Shown here: positions 1 through 7,557 of the stretch, one piece after another
Layout: each line of letters starts with the position of its first letter
Numbering within the stretch: position 1 is the first letter of the stretch
The notes under the pieces: generated by a model
The model's input: only the letters and a program-made list of their open reading frames with translations
What the model was told of the DNA's origin: nothing
Database searches by the model: none
Assembly (NCBI RefSeq): GCF_003261635.1
Contig: NZ_QFXK01000033.1
Location: forward strand, 1-64,000
From: Kribbella monticola
GTDB taxonomy: Bacteria; Actinomycetota; Actinomycetes; Propionibacteriales; Kribbellaceae
DNA length: 64,000 bases
Direction: 5' to 3'
Translations under genes and position numbers: made by a program

Positions 1-40
1 GGTGGCGGCGGGCTGCGGGCGGCGGGCTGCCGCCGTGCGG

Positions 41-138
41 TCCGGCGGCGTGGGTCCGGCGGCGTGGGTCCGGCGGCGTGGGTCCGGCGGCGTGGGTCCG
101 GCGGCGTGGGTCCGGCGGCGTGGGTCCGGCGGCGTGGG
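41..138. repeat. 14-bp tandem repeat, 7 copies
   Basis: Seven uninterrupted copies of the unit TCCGGCGGCGTGGG run from 41 to 138. They lie just downstream of the stop codon of aat, which is read on the minus strand. The first 157 bases of the window hold no gene that I can support; the sequence is simply G/C-rich repeat. The copies are perfect, which suggests recent slippage or expansion. Confidence 0.9.
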
Positions 139-157
139 GGCGTGCCGCGCCTGTGGA

Positions 158-823
158 TTAGCTGAAGGCGGCGGGGAGTGGGAAGGCCAGGGCGCGTTCG
201 ACGCGGGCGATGTACTCCTCGCGTGGGATCGCGATCGCGCCGAGGGTGGCGAGGTGGCTGGTCACCCACTGGATGTCGAGCACTCGCTCGGAGGCGTACT
301 TGTCGTCGAGCAGTTCGACCAGCCCGGCGACGGCCGCCTTCGAGCCGTCGGTCTTGTGGTGGAACATCGACTCGCCCGCGAACAGTCCGCCGATCGCCAC
401 GCCGTACAGGCCGCCGGCCAGCTCGTCGCCGTCCCAGGCCTCGACCGAATGCACCCAGCCGAGCTCGTGTAGCCGCGTGTACGCCGCGATGATGTCCGCG
501 TCGATCCAGGAACCCGGCCGGCTCGGATCCGCGCAGGCCCGGATCACCTGGTCGAACGCGGTGTTCACCCGGATCTCGAACTTGCTCCGGGCCCGGCGCA
601 GCGACCGCGACGGCGCGAAGTTGTCGACCTCGATCACGCCACGCTCGACGGGCGACCACCACAACAGCGGACCGTGGCTGTCCGGCATTGGGAAAAGCCC
701 TCGCCGGTACGCCGCGAGCACCGTACCCGGCTCGAGATCCGCCCCGGCCGCGACCACATCGCCGGCTCCGGCGACTCCGACCGGCGGAAAGTCCCAGACA
801 GACGCGGGAGGTTCGATTGGCAC
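158..823 (-). CDS. aat: Leucyl/phenylalanyl-tRNA--protein transferase
   Basis: Cytoplasmic aminoacyl-transferase of the N-end rule pathway; it moves Leu or Phe from tRNA to the N-terminal Arg/Lys of proteins marked for Clp degradation. The 221-residue product has the usual family length. Visible family motifs are FPMPD (44-48), WWSP (55-58), GSWI (104-107) and GLFAGESMF (146-154). The reading frame stays open further upstream, but I chose the GTG at 823 because homologues begin just before the WDFPP segment and a GGTGGG stretch precedes it. The gene is divergent from the methyltransferase-fusion gene at 920 and shares with it a short intergenic region containing two palindromes. Confidence 0.93.
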   Translation of the reverse strand: MPIEPPASVWDFPPVGVAGAGDVVAAGADLEPGTVLAAYRRGLFPMPDSHGPLLWWSPVERGVIEVDNFAPSRSLRRARSKFEIRVNTAFDQVIRACADPSRPGSWIDADIIAAYTRLHELGWVHSVEAWDGDELAGGLYGVAIGGLFAGESMFHHKTDGSKAAVAGLVELLDDKYASERVLDIQWVTSHLATLGAIAIPREEYIARVERALAFPLPAAFS

Positions 824-870
824 CCCACCATCCTGACGTACACCCCTCGACACAAGACGGCCTGGGCGAG

Positions 871-915
871 GCGCAACAAATGTTGCGCGGAAGCAGCACA
901 GGCAACATATGCTGC
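871..915. promoter_or_regulatory. Pair of related palindromes, likely operators
   Basis: Two 14-bp palindromes of the same design sit between divergent genes: GCAACAAATGTTGC at 873-886 (extending to a perfect 18-bp palindrome at 871-888) and GCAACATATGCTGC at 902-915. Their centres are 29 bp apart, close to three helical turns. The second ends five bases before the GTG of the helix-turn-helix/methyltransferase gene. I infer binding sites for a dimeric regulator, most simply that neighbouring protein acting on its own promoter. Confidence 0.65.
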
Positions 916-919
916 TCAG

Positions 920-1861
920 GTGAAACCAACGAGACGGATCGTGGCGGACATCGTCGGCGCGGGCGGGATCGACGGCCTGGCCCGGGTGACGAAGGTGCTG
1001 ACCGCGTTGGAGGCCGAGCGGGCTGAGCTGATCCAGCAGTTGCGGTCGCAGCGGCTGGCGAGCTGGGACGAGATCGGTCAGGCCTGCGGCATGACGCGCC
1101 AGGGTGCCAGCCGGAGGTGGTCGCAGCAGGCTCAGGCGACCTCCTTCGGCGACGCGGCAGCGGCGTACCAGCAAGGGCGGCCGCCCTACCCCGCCTCAGC
1201 AGTCGACTGGCTGGTGCCTGGGAATTCTCACCGGGTGCTGGACTTGGGAGCGGGGACGGGGAAGTTGACTCGGTTGCTGGTCGATCGCGGCTTCGAGGTG
1301 ACTGCGGTCGAGCCGTTGGTGGAGATGCGGGAGCAGCTTGCCGCGAGCGTGCCGAAGGCGGCCGTGGTGGACGGTACCGCCGAGCGAATTCCGGTGGCGG
1401 ACGGCAGCTTCGATGCTGTCGTGGTCGCTCAGGCTTGGCATTGGTTCGACGCGGCGACAGCGCTGCGAGAGGCGGGCCGAGTGCTCGTTCCGGGCGGGAC
1501 GCTGGGTCTGGTCTGGAACGTTCGCGACCAAAGCGAGCCGTGGGTGGCCGAACTCGATCGCATTCTGCATCAGCACGGGCCGCAGGTGATGGACACTCGC
1601 CCTGAGCTGGCAGCGCCGTTCGAGCAAGCGGAACGCCTGGAGGTTCGCTGGGAACACCAGCTGAGCCGAGCCGACCTGCTCGCGATGGTCGCGTCCCGCA
1701 GCTACGTCATCACCTTGCCCGAGACCGAGCGAACCGAGTTGCTGAACCAGGTCTCCGAACTCCTCGACTCACACCTGGACCTGCGCGGACGCAAGCGCCT
1801 GACGATGCCCTACCTCACCCATTGCACCCGGGCCCGTCTGTCCGCGACAGGCGAGTCGTGA
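920..1861 (+). CDS. Helix-turn-helix / SAM-dependent methyltransferase fusion
   Basis: A 313-residue protein. Residues about 1-70 form a small helical region ending in a helix-turn-helix-like segment (SWDEIGQACGMTRQGASRRW, about 49-68). Residues about 75-313 are a class I methyltransferase of the UbiE/Methyltransf_11 type, with the SAM glycine loop VLDLGAGTGK (106-115) and the acidic residue E131. The substrate is unknown. GTG 920 is chosen because it begins the conserved helical region and directly follows a palindrome pair; the open frame extends upstream but runs antisense to aat. The stop overlaps the next gene by GTGA, so the two are translationally coupled. The fusion suggests a regulator that senses SAM or a methyl acceptor, or simply a DNA-tethered methyltransferase. 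Confidence 0.82.
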   Translation: MKPTRRIVADIVGAGGIDGLARVTKVLTALEAERAELIQQLRSQRLASWDEIGQACGMTRQGASRRWSQQAQATSFGDAAAAYQQGRPPYPASAVDWLVPGNSHRVLDLGAGTGKLTRLLVDRGFEVTAVEPLVEMREQLAASVPKAAVVDGTAERIPVADGSFDAVVVAQAWHWFDAATALREAGRVLVPGGTLGLVWNVRDQSEPWVAELDRILHQHGPQVMDTRPELAAPFEQAERLEVRWEHQLSRADLLAMVASRSYVITLPETERTELLNQVSELLDSHLDLRGRKRLTMPYLTHCTRARLSATGES

Positions 1862-2367
1862 TCGTCCGGCCGCTCGGGCCAGAAGACGCCAGGCAATACC
1901 GGGAGTTTCGGTTGCAGGCGTTGCGGGATTCGCCGAGCGCGTTCACTTCGTCGTACGAGGAAGAGGTCGAGAAGCCGCTGGAGTTCACGATCGATCGGCT
2001 GCTCGGGGGAGGGCGGCCCAAGGACGTCACGCTCGGCGCGCTCGACGACGACGGGCAACTGCTCGGCATCGCCGGGATGACGGTCGAGCCGCGGCGGCAG
2101 GTGCAGCACAAGGCGACCCTGTTCGGTATGGCGGTCGCGCCGGCGGCGGCTGGACGAGGGATCGGCAAGACGCTGGTGACCGCGATCGTCGAGCAGGGGG
2201 CCGCTACCGACGGGCTGCTGCAGATCGGACTGACCGTTTCCGAAGGCAACGAAAGGGCCGAGCGGCTCTACCGCTCGTGCGGCTTCGAGGAGTGGGGACG
2301 CGAGCCGCAAGCCGTGATAGTCGGAAGACAGCCGGTGGTGAAGATTCATATGCTGCGGTTCTTATGA
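1858..2367 (+). CDS. GNAT-family N-acetyltransferase
   Basis: A 169-residue acetyl-CoA-dependent acyltransferase. The GNAT fold is seen in the order LRPLGPEDARQYREFR-like strand/helix at the N-terminus, the acetyl-CoA pyrophosphate loop AAAGRGIGKTLV near residue 100, and the SEGNERAERLYRSCGFEEWG segment near 130-150. The GTG at 1858 overlaps the stop of the methyltransferase gene by GTGA, and its own stop overlaps the next ATG by ATGA. It is therefore the middle gene of a tightly coupled three-gene unit. The substrate cannot be read from the sequence. Confidence 0.88.
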   Translation: MIVRPLGPEDARQYREFRLQALRDSPSAFTSSYEEEVEKPLEFTIDRLLGGGRPKDVTLGALDDDGQLLGIAGMTVEPRRQVQHKATLFGMAVAPAAAGRGIGKTLVTAIVEQGAATDGLLQIGLTVSEGNERAERLYRSCGFEEWGREPQAVIVGRQPVVKIHMLRFL

Positions 2368-3527
2368 CTTTGATCAGTACGCCGATCACGGCGGAGATTG
2401 TCCGGGGCGCGCTGGAGTTGGAGCCGACGGAGTACGGCGTACTGCCGCATCGGTTGCCTGCGCGGGCGCGGGCGCAGAACACCGATGGGCAACTGGCGAT
2501 GTCGGAGTCCAAGCCGGCCGGCGTCCGGGTGGTCTTCCGGACTCGCGCTACCGAGATCGAACTCGTGACGCGTCCCACCAAGATGGTTTACGTGGGTGCT
2601 CCGCCGGTGCCGGATGGGGTCTACGACCTGGTCGTCGACGGAGTTCTCACCGCCCAGGGAAGTGTTGCCGGAGGCAACATTCTGACCCACGACTGGGCTA
2701 CCGGGTCGTCAGAGCTGACGCCGGGGCCGACCGGAACTCTTCGGTTCGACGGGTTGCCCGGTGACGACAAGGACGTCGAGATCTGGCTGCCGCACACCGA
2801 GACCACCGAATTGGTTGCCTTGCGCACCGACGTACCGGTTGAGGCCGCGCCGGACCGGGGGCGGCGAGTGTGGCTGCATCACGGGAGTTCGATCAGCCAC
2901 GGCTCGAACGCGGGCAGTCCTACCGCGACGTGGCCGGTGCTGGCTGCCGCGCTCGGTGAGGTGGACCTCATCAACCTCGGCTTCGGCGGCAGCGCGTTGC
3001 TGGATCCGTTCACCGCGCGGGCGATGCGCGACACTCCGGCCGACCTGATCAGCGTCAAGCTCGGCATCAACCTGGTCAACGCCGATCTGATGCGCCTGCG
3101 CGCCTTCGGTCCGGCGGTGCACGGCTTCCTCGACACGATTCGCGAGGGGCATCCGACGACGCCGCTGCTGGTGATCTCGTCCGTCTACTGCCGGATTCAC
3201 GAAGACACGCCCGGGCCGGCCGCGCCGGACTTCAGCACCGGGAAGATGTTGTTCCGGGCGACCGGTGATCCGGCGGAGGTCGCGGCCGGAAAGCTGACGC
3301 TGAGCGTGATCCGCGACGAGCTCGCCCGCATCACCGCCGTACGGGCGGCCGAGGATCCCAACCTGTACTACCTCGACGGTCTCGAGCTGTACGGCGAGGC
3401 GGATTACGCCGAGTTGCCGCTGCCCGACGAGTTGCATCCGGACACCGCCGCGCATTGCCGAATCGGCGAGAACTTCGCCGCCCACGTCTTCGCGCCCGAC
3501 GGCCCGTTCGCGGAGAAGCGTTCGTAG
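2364..3527 (+). CDS. SGNH/GDSL-family hydrolase
   Basis: A 387-residue, two-part protein. Residues about 1-155 form a beta-rich domain like the N-terminal jelly-roll found in many SGNH esterases. Residues about 168-380 are the SGNH hydrolase: GSSISHG (174-180) holds the likely nucleophile Ser, GFGGS (206-210) the oxyanion Gly, GINLVN (234-239) the block III Asn, and DELH (355-358) the Asp-His pair. Family members remove acyl groups from carbohydrates or lipids. No signal peptide is visible, so a cytoplasmic role is likely. ATG 2364 overlaps the preceding stop (ATGA). Confidence 0.85.
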   Translation: MTLISTPITAEIVRGALELEPTEYGVLPHRLPARARAQNTDGQLAMSESKPAGVRVVFRTRATEIELVTRPTKMVYVGAPPVPDGVYDLVVDGVLTAQGSVAGGNILTHDWATGSSELTPGPTGTLRFDGLPGDDKDVEIWLPHTETTELVALRTDVPVEAAPDRGRRVWLHHGSSISHGSNAGSPTATWPVLAAALGEVDLINLGFGGSALLDPFTARAMRDTPADLISVKLGINLVNADLMRLRAFGPAVHGFLDTIREGHPTTPLLVISSVYCRIHEDTPGPAAPDFSTGKMLFRATGDPAEVAAGKLTLSVIRDELARITAVRAAEDPNLYYLDGLELYGEADYAELPLPDELHPDTAAHCRIGENFAAHVFAPDGPFAEKRS

Positions 3528-3641
3528 TACGGGGCTGGTCAGGGTTTCTCCCGAGTGGCGGGTTCGGGGGTGGCACGTAGAGTTGAGGGTGCGCCCAGCC
3601 TCGAGACCAGGGGTCGGCGTCCCGAGTTCCGAAGGAGCACT

Positions 3642-4337
3642 GTGGCCGGAGTAGCCAGGTTCGTCGCCAGCAGTCTCGCCCCCGCGGCGCAGCGGTTCGC
3701 ACCGCAGGCCGCCGCGGGTGTCCTTCGTCAGGTGCTGGAAGTCGCCATCGACGGCTATCAGCGGTTCCCCGGTGCCGAGAAGGTCGCCGCCAAGCATCTG
3801 GAGAAGAACGGCGACGACCCCGAACTCGCCGTCGACACGGTGATCGAGCAGCACATCCGGCTGGCCGGCGTCCAGGGGTTCGTCACCAGCATCGGCGGGC
3901 TGATCACGCTCCCGGTCTCGCTCCCGGCGAACCTGACCGGGATCGCGATCGTGCAGGCCCGGATGGTGGCTTCGATCGCGCATCTGCGCAACTACGACCT
4001 CGACGATCCCCGGGTCCGCACCGCGGTGATCACCTGTCTGCTCGGCGAGGACGGCGTCACCGACCGGCTGAAGAAGGAGAGCCTGGTGACCTCGCCGCTC
4101 GCGATCGCGACGGCGCCGGTGTTCGACCCGGAGCTGGATCGGCAGGTGGCCGGCGAGGTCGTCGGCGAGCTGATCGCCCGGATCAGCGGCAAGCGGATGG
4201 CGCTCACGGTGACCAGGCGGGTGCCGCTGCTCGGTGGCGCCGTGGGAGCCGGAGTCGACGGCTGGTCGACGTACCGGATCGGTCAGTACGCCGACAAGAG
4301 CCTGGTCCGGCGGATTCCCCGGTCCCTCGAGCAGTGA
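3642..4337 (+). CDS. EcsC-family protein
   Basis: A 231-residue protein resembling the EcsC family of unknown biochemical role. Visible features are the conserved helical core KHLEKNGDDPELAVDTVIEQ, followed by a hydrophobic, Gly/Pro-containing stretch (GFVTSIGGLITLPVSLPANL, about 90-110) that could sit in a membrane, and a second Gly-rich patch near residue 205. GTG 3642 has a good GAAGGAG ribosome site at 3631-3637. The stop overlaps the next gene's GTG by four bases. The 114 bases upstream (3528-3641) hold no gene, only a plausible promoter region. Confidence 0.72.
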   Translation: MAGVARFVASSLAPAAQRFAPQAAAGVLRQVLEVAIDGYQRFPGAEKVAAKHLEKNGDDPELAVDTVIEQHIRLAGVQGFVTSIGGLITLPVSLPANLTGIAIVQARMVASIAHLRNYDLDDPRVRTAVITCLLGEDGVTDRLKKESLVTSPLAIATAPVFDPELDRQVAGEVVGELIARISGKRMALTVTRRVPLLGGAVGAGVDGWSTYRIGQYADKSLVRRIPRSLEQ

Positions 4338-4720
4338 TCGCACCGTTCTGGGGGCCGATGCTGGACTGCCCGGATCCGCAGGCGCTGGCCGAGTTCTACC
4401 AGCGGATCGGCGGCGGCACGATCGCGGTGTCCTCGGAGAACTTCGCCGAACTCCGCTGCGACGGGGTCAGCCTGGGCTTCCAGCGCGACCTCAACTATCG
4501 GGCGACGACCTGGCCGGACCCGCGGGTTCCCCAGCAGTGCCACCTCGACTTCAAGACCGACGACCTCGATACCGCCGAGGCTCAATCGATTGCGGCAGGC
4601 GCGACGAAGTCAGCAGTACAGCCGCACCCCTCGGCTTTCCGCGTCCTGCTCGACCCGGCCGGCCATCCCTTCTGCCTCTCCACCTGGGGCACCGAAGCAG
4701 GCCCACCGGAATCCCGGTAG
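4334..4720 (+). CDS. VOC-family (glyoxalase-like) protein
   Basis: A 128-residue single-domain protein of the vicinal oxygen chelate superfamily, with the paired beta-alpha-beta-beta-beta layout: MLDCPDPQALAEFYQRIGG opens the first module, and CHLDFKTDDLDTAEAQSIAA and LLDPAGHPFCLS mark the second. The His of CHLDF and the acidic residues near the end are the usual metal ligands in active members, though many homologues are binding proteins. GTG 4334 overlaps the upstream EcsC-like gene by GTGA, so the two are co-translated. The substrate is unknown. Confidence 0.85.
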   Translation: MIAPFWGPMLDCPDPQALAEFYQRIGGGTIAVSSENFAELRCDGVSLGFQRDLNYRATTWPDPRVPQQCHLDFKTDDLDTAEAQSIAAGATKSAVQPHPSAFRVLLDPAGHPFCLSTWGTEAGPPESR

Positions 4721-4750
4721 CTCCGTCCGCGAGGTGGTCTCGGGGCTGGA

Positions 4751-5587
4751 TCAGAGCTCAGCCGGCTGGAGCGAGCGACGGGTGAGGGGCAGACGCTCGC
4801 GACTGATTTCGTCGGACGGGGTGTCGACGAACAGGACCAGGTCGGGGTGGGCCGGGACGGCGAGCTCGGTGACGGTGAGGTGGAGCTCACCAGCGACCGG
4901 GTGGACCACATGACGCGGACGTGGGGTGCACTCGGCGACCTCGTGCCGCGCCCACAGCTCGGCGAACTCCGGGCTCAGCTTGCGCAACCGGGCCAGGTCC
5001 TCCTCCCAGTCGGGATCGCCGATGTGCTCGCTGTAGGCCGAACGCAGGCGCGCGACCAGGTAGGGCACCTCGTCCTCGTAGTTCAGCAACCGCTTGCGGG
5101 CCAGCGGTTCGGTGACGATGCACCAGAGCAGGTTCTTGTGCACGCAAGGCAGCGTGTGCCAGTCGTGGAAGAGATCTCTGAACGCCTGGTTCGGCATCAC
5201 GATGTCGAAGCGGGTGTTGGTGATCACCGCCGGTAGCGGGTCCAGGGCGGTCAGGATCTCCGTCAGCACCGGCTCGCTGGCGCAGACGCCGCGCTTCGGT
5301 CGCACCGGCGTCGCCTCAGCGAGTCGATACAGATGCGCGCGCTCGGGATCGGTCAGCCGCAACGTCCCGGCGACCGCGTCGAGGACCTGACCGCTCACGT
5401 TGATCGGGCGGCCCTGCTCGAGCCACGTGTACCAAGTCACGCCGACGCCGGCGAGCTGGGCGAGCTCCTCGCGCCGAAGTCCCGGCGTACGACGTCGTCC
5501 GCCCGGGGGCAGGCCGACCTCCTGAGGGGTCACCTGCGCCCGGCGGGCCTTGAGGAAATCACCCAACTCGGCGCGGCGAGTACTCAC
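4751..5587 (-). CDS. XRE-family regulator with MmyB-like ligand domain
   Basis: A 278-residue transcription factor. The N-terminal helix-turn-helix covers about residues 10-80, with the conserved TPGLRREELAQLAGVGVTWY stretch and LEQGR. Residues about 100-270 match the MmyB-type ligand-binding domain common in actinobacteria (ALDPLPAVITNTRFDIVMPN, LFHDW, AVPAHPDLVLFVDTP). Structures of this family suggest binding of a small lipid-like ligand. The start is a GTG at 5587. It lies downstream of HMG-CoA lyase on the same strand, separated by a four-copy repeat, so I infer its own promoter. Target genes are unknown. Confidence 0.88.
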   Translation of the reverse strand: MSTRRAELGDFLKARRAQVTPQEVGLPPGGRRRTPGLRREELAQLAGVGVTWYTWLEQGRPINVSGQVLDAVAGTLRLTDPERAHLYRLAEATPVRPKRGVCASEPVLTEILTALDPLPAVITNTRFDIVMPNQAFRDLFHDWHTLPCVHKNLLWCIVTEPLARKRLLNYEDEVPYLVARLRSAYSEHIGDPDWEEDLARLRKLSPEFAELWARHEVAECTPRPRHVVHPVAGELHLTVTELAVPAHPDLVLFVDTPSDEISRERLPLTRRSLQPAEL

Positions 5588-5625
5588 TGGATCATCGTGA
5601 CAGGCAGGACGGACACTTTCCTCCG

Positions 5626-5729
5626 GATTACCGGGGATCCGGCTCTGGCTTGATTACCGGGGATCCGGCTTTGGCTTGATTGCCGGGGGTCCGGCTTTGG
5701 CTTGATTACCGGGGATCCGGCTCTGGCTC
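5626..5729. repeat. 26-bp tandem repeat, 4 copies
   Basis: Four consecutive 26-bp units (5626-5651, 5652-5677, 5678-5703, 5704-5729) carry the core GATTACCGGGGATCCGGCT. Copies differ at only one to three positions. The last copy runs into the stop codon of the HMG-CoA lyase gene, and the array fills nearly the whole gap to the XRE regulator. Each unit contains a GGATCC palindrome within CCGG-rich flanks. Confidence 0.9.
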
Positions 5730-6654
5730 AGCCGGCGAGCGCCTGGACCACTCGGCTCGCGGACGGTTTACCGAGTTGTTCGGCCATCCAGGTGCTGGTG
5801 CCGACGAGCTTCTCGAGGTCGACGCCGGTCTCGATGCCGAGGCCGTCGAGTTGCCAGACCAGGTCCTCGGTCGCGAGATTGCCGGTCGCGCTCTCGGCGT
5901 ACGGGCAACCGCCGAGGCCGCCCGCCGAGCTGTCGACCGTGGTGACGCCCTCGCGCAGAGCGGTCAGGGTGTTGGCGAGCGCCTGGCCGTAGGTGTCGTG
6001 GAAGTGCACGGCCAGCCTGTCGACGCCGACGCCTGCCTGGCCGAACGACTCGATCAGGCTGATCACCTGGCCGGGCGTGGCGACGCCGATCGTGTCGCCC
6101 AAGGAGAGTTCGTGGCAGCCGAGTTCGACCAGGCGCGCGCCGACCTTCACGACCTGGTCGATCGGTACGTCGCCCTCCCACGGATCGCCGTAGCACATCG
6201 AGACGTAGCCGCGGATGCTCAATCCCGCCGCGAGCGCCCGCTCGATCGTCGGGGTGAACATCGCGAACTGATCGTCCAGCGTGGAGTTCAGGTTCTTGGC
6301 CGCGAACGTCTCGGTGGCGCTGGCGAAGATCGCGATCTCCCGTACGCCGGCGGCCAGCGCGCGGTCGAGGCCGCGCTCGTTCGGGACAAGGACGGGAGCC
6401 CGTACTGCGGCGGGCAGGTCGAGTTGGTCGAGAAGCTCCGCGGCGTCGGCGAGCTGGGGAACCCACTTGGGGTGGACGAAGCTGGTCGTCTCGACGGTGG
6501 TCAGGCCGGCCTCGACCAGCCGGCGGATGAACTCCGCCTTCACCGCGACATCCACGATGGCCGACTCGTTCTGCAGGCCGTCGCGCGGACCGACCTCGTA
6601 GATCGTCACCCGCTCGGGAAGTCCCTCGGCCCGAACCTGCTGCGGTCTGCGCAT
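5728..6654 (-). CDS. Hydroxymethylglutaryl-CoA lyase
   Basis: A 308-residue TIM-barrel enzyme of the HMGL/DRE-TIM family, cleaving HMG-CoA to acetoacetate and acetyl-CoA at the end of leucine and isoprenoid-type catabolism. Key elements are visible: GPRDGLQNE (22-30) with the metal-binding Asp, HFHDTYG (217-223) with the metal-binding His pair, and the HMG-CoA lyase signature GGLGGCPYA (245-253) with catalytic Cys250, followed by Asn259. Length is normal. It stands apart from the acyl-CoA carboxylase operon at 46-57 kb but could serve it. A related lyase acting on another 3-hydroxy-3-methyl acyl-CoA remains possible. Confidence 0.92.
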   Translation of the reverse strand: MRRPQQVRAEGLPERVTIYEVGPRDGLQNESAIVDVAVKAEFIRRLVEAGLTTVETTSFVHPKWVPQLADAAELLDQLDLPAAVRAPVLVPNERGLDRALAAGVREIAIFASATETFAAKNLNSTLDDQFAMFTPTIERALAAGLSIRGYVSMCYGDPWEGDVPIDQVVKVGARLVELGCHELSLGDTIGVATPGQVISLIESFGQAGVGVDRLAVHFHDTYGQALANTLTALREGVTTVDSSAGGLGGCPYAESATGNLATEDLVWQLDGLGIETGVDLEKLVGTSTWMAEQLGKPSASRVVQALAG

Positions 6655-6732
6655 CTTCAGCCTCCGTCTCGACCCGCTTCGTGGGCGGGCACTCGCCGCC
6701 GTCCGGAGGGTTCTCCTCCAGAATGGCGGGTG

Positions 6733-7377
6733 ATGACAACTCTGGCTGACATTCTGCGCGGGATCGAAGGTGGGACGTTTCCCACCCCCGATCTCGAGGT
6801 CGAGGTACTACCGGCGCCGTCCGAGCGGGAGGTGTGTGTCGTCGCCTTCACCGCGCACATCGTGGTGGCCGCGGACGTGACCCCGCAGTGGGTTGCCGAA
6901 CGCGTTCCGGCCGGCGACCTCTCGGCGCCACTCAACCCGCCGTTCCTGTTCGCGCTCGAGCAACTGACCGGCCGGCGGGTGAACGCGATCGACGCGATGC
7001 TGCTCGCGCCGGCGCTGCCCGATGCGGCCGAGCGAGCGATTGCGGTCGACGGGCTGACTGAGTTCACCGACCACACGCATCCGCGCATCCAGCGAGCCTG
7101 GCGGTACCGCGACGGCGTACGGGCTTATGCCGATCCGTACGGCGGGTTGGTCGTGATCGGGACCGGTCTCGCCGGCCGGCTCGAGTGCGCGCTGGAGGTG
7201 CCCGAGCGATCGCGCGGCAAGGGCCACGGACGGCGGCTCGCGCGCGCGGCCCGGGCTTTGATCCCCGCCGATGCGCACATCTGGGCCCAGGTCAGCCCTG
7301 GCAACGCCGCCTCTCTCCGCACCTTCCTCGCCGCCGGCTACACCCCCATCGGCTCCGAAGCCCTCCTCACCAACTGA
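6733..7377 (+). CDS. GNAT-family N-acetyltransferase
   Basis: A 214-residue protein. The N-terminal half (about 1-130) is a poorly conserved alpha/beta region; the C-terminal half is GNAT-like, with ALEVPERSRGKGHGRRLARA as the acetyl-CoA loop and VSPGNAASLRTFLAAGYTPIG as the final strand-helix-strand. The acetyl-CoA loop consensus (R/Q-x-x-G-x-G/A) is met by RGKGHG. ATG 6733 directly follows an in-frame GTG at 6730, either of which could start translation. It is divergent from HMG-CoA lyase and convergent with the metallophosphoesterase gene. The substrate is unknown. Confidence 0.84.
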   Translation: MTTLADILRGIEGGTFPTPDLEVEVLPAPSEREVCVVAFTAHIVVAADVTPQWVAERVPAGDLSAPLNPPFLFALEQLTGRRVNAIDAMLLAPALPDAAERAIAVDGLTEFTDHTHPRIQRAWRYRDGVRAYADPYGGLVVIGTGLAGRLECALEVPERSRGKGHGRRLARAARALIPADAHIWAQVSPGNAASLRTFLAAGYTPIGSEALLTN

Positions 7378-7432
7378 CACTTCCGCCGGCGCGGTGGTGC
7401 AGCCACATGCGCACGTCGGAGAGGTGCGGGGC

Positions 7433-7532
7433 GTACCGACGGACAGGAGGTGTCGCTTGTTGGTGGGAGAAGCCACACCGCGTTGAGCGTGCACGTCGGG
7501 TGATCGCCCGAGGACCTCCTGTCCGTCGGTAC
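7433..7532. repeat. Perfect 19-bp inverted repeat with 62-nt spacer
   Basis: GTACCGACGGACAGGAGGT at 7433-7451 is matched exactly by its reverse complement at 7514-7532. The element sits in the 180-bp gap between two convergent genes (GNAT ending 7377, phosphoesterase ending 7558). The spacer contains a partial direct repeat of the flank (AGCCACA and GCACGTCGG recur). It could be a long-stem bidirectional terminator or the remains of a small non-autonomous mobile element. Confidence 0.85.
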
Positions 7533-7557
7533 AGCCTTCCGGCGGACGCGGGTGGTG

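Noticed and set aside
2709..4343. A 544-codon frame on the minus strand spanning the SGNH and EcsC-like genes
   Set aside because: The Arg/His/Gln-rich translation has no family signal and runs opposite three well-supported, coupled plus-strand genes.
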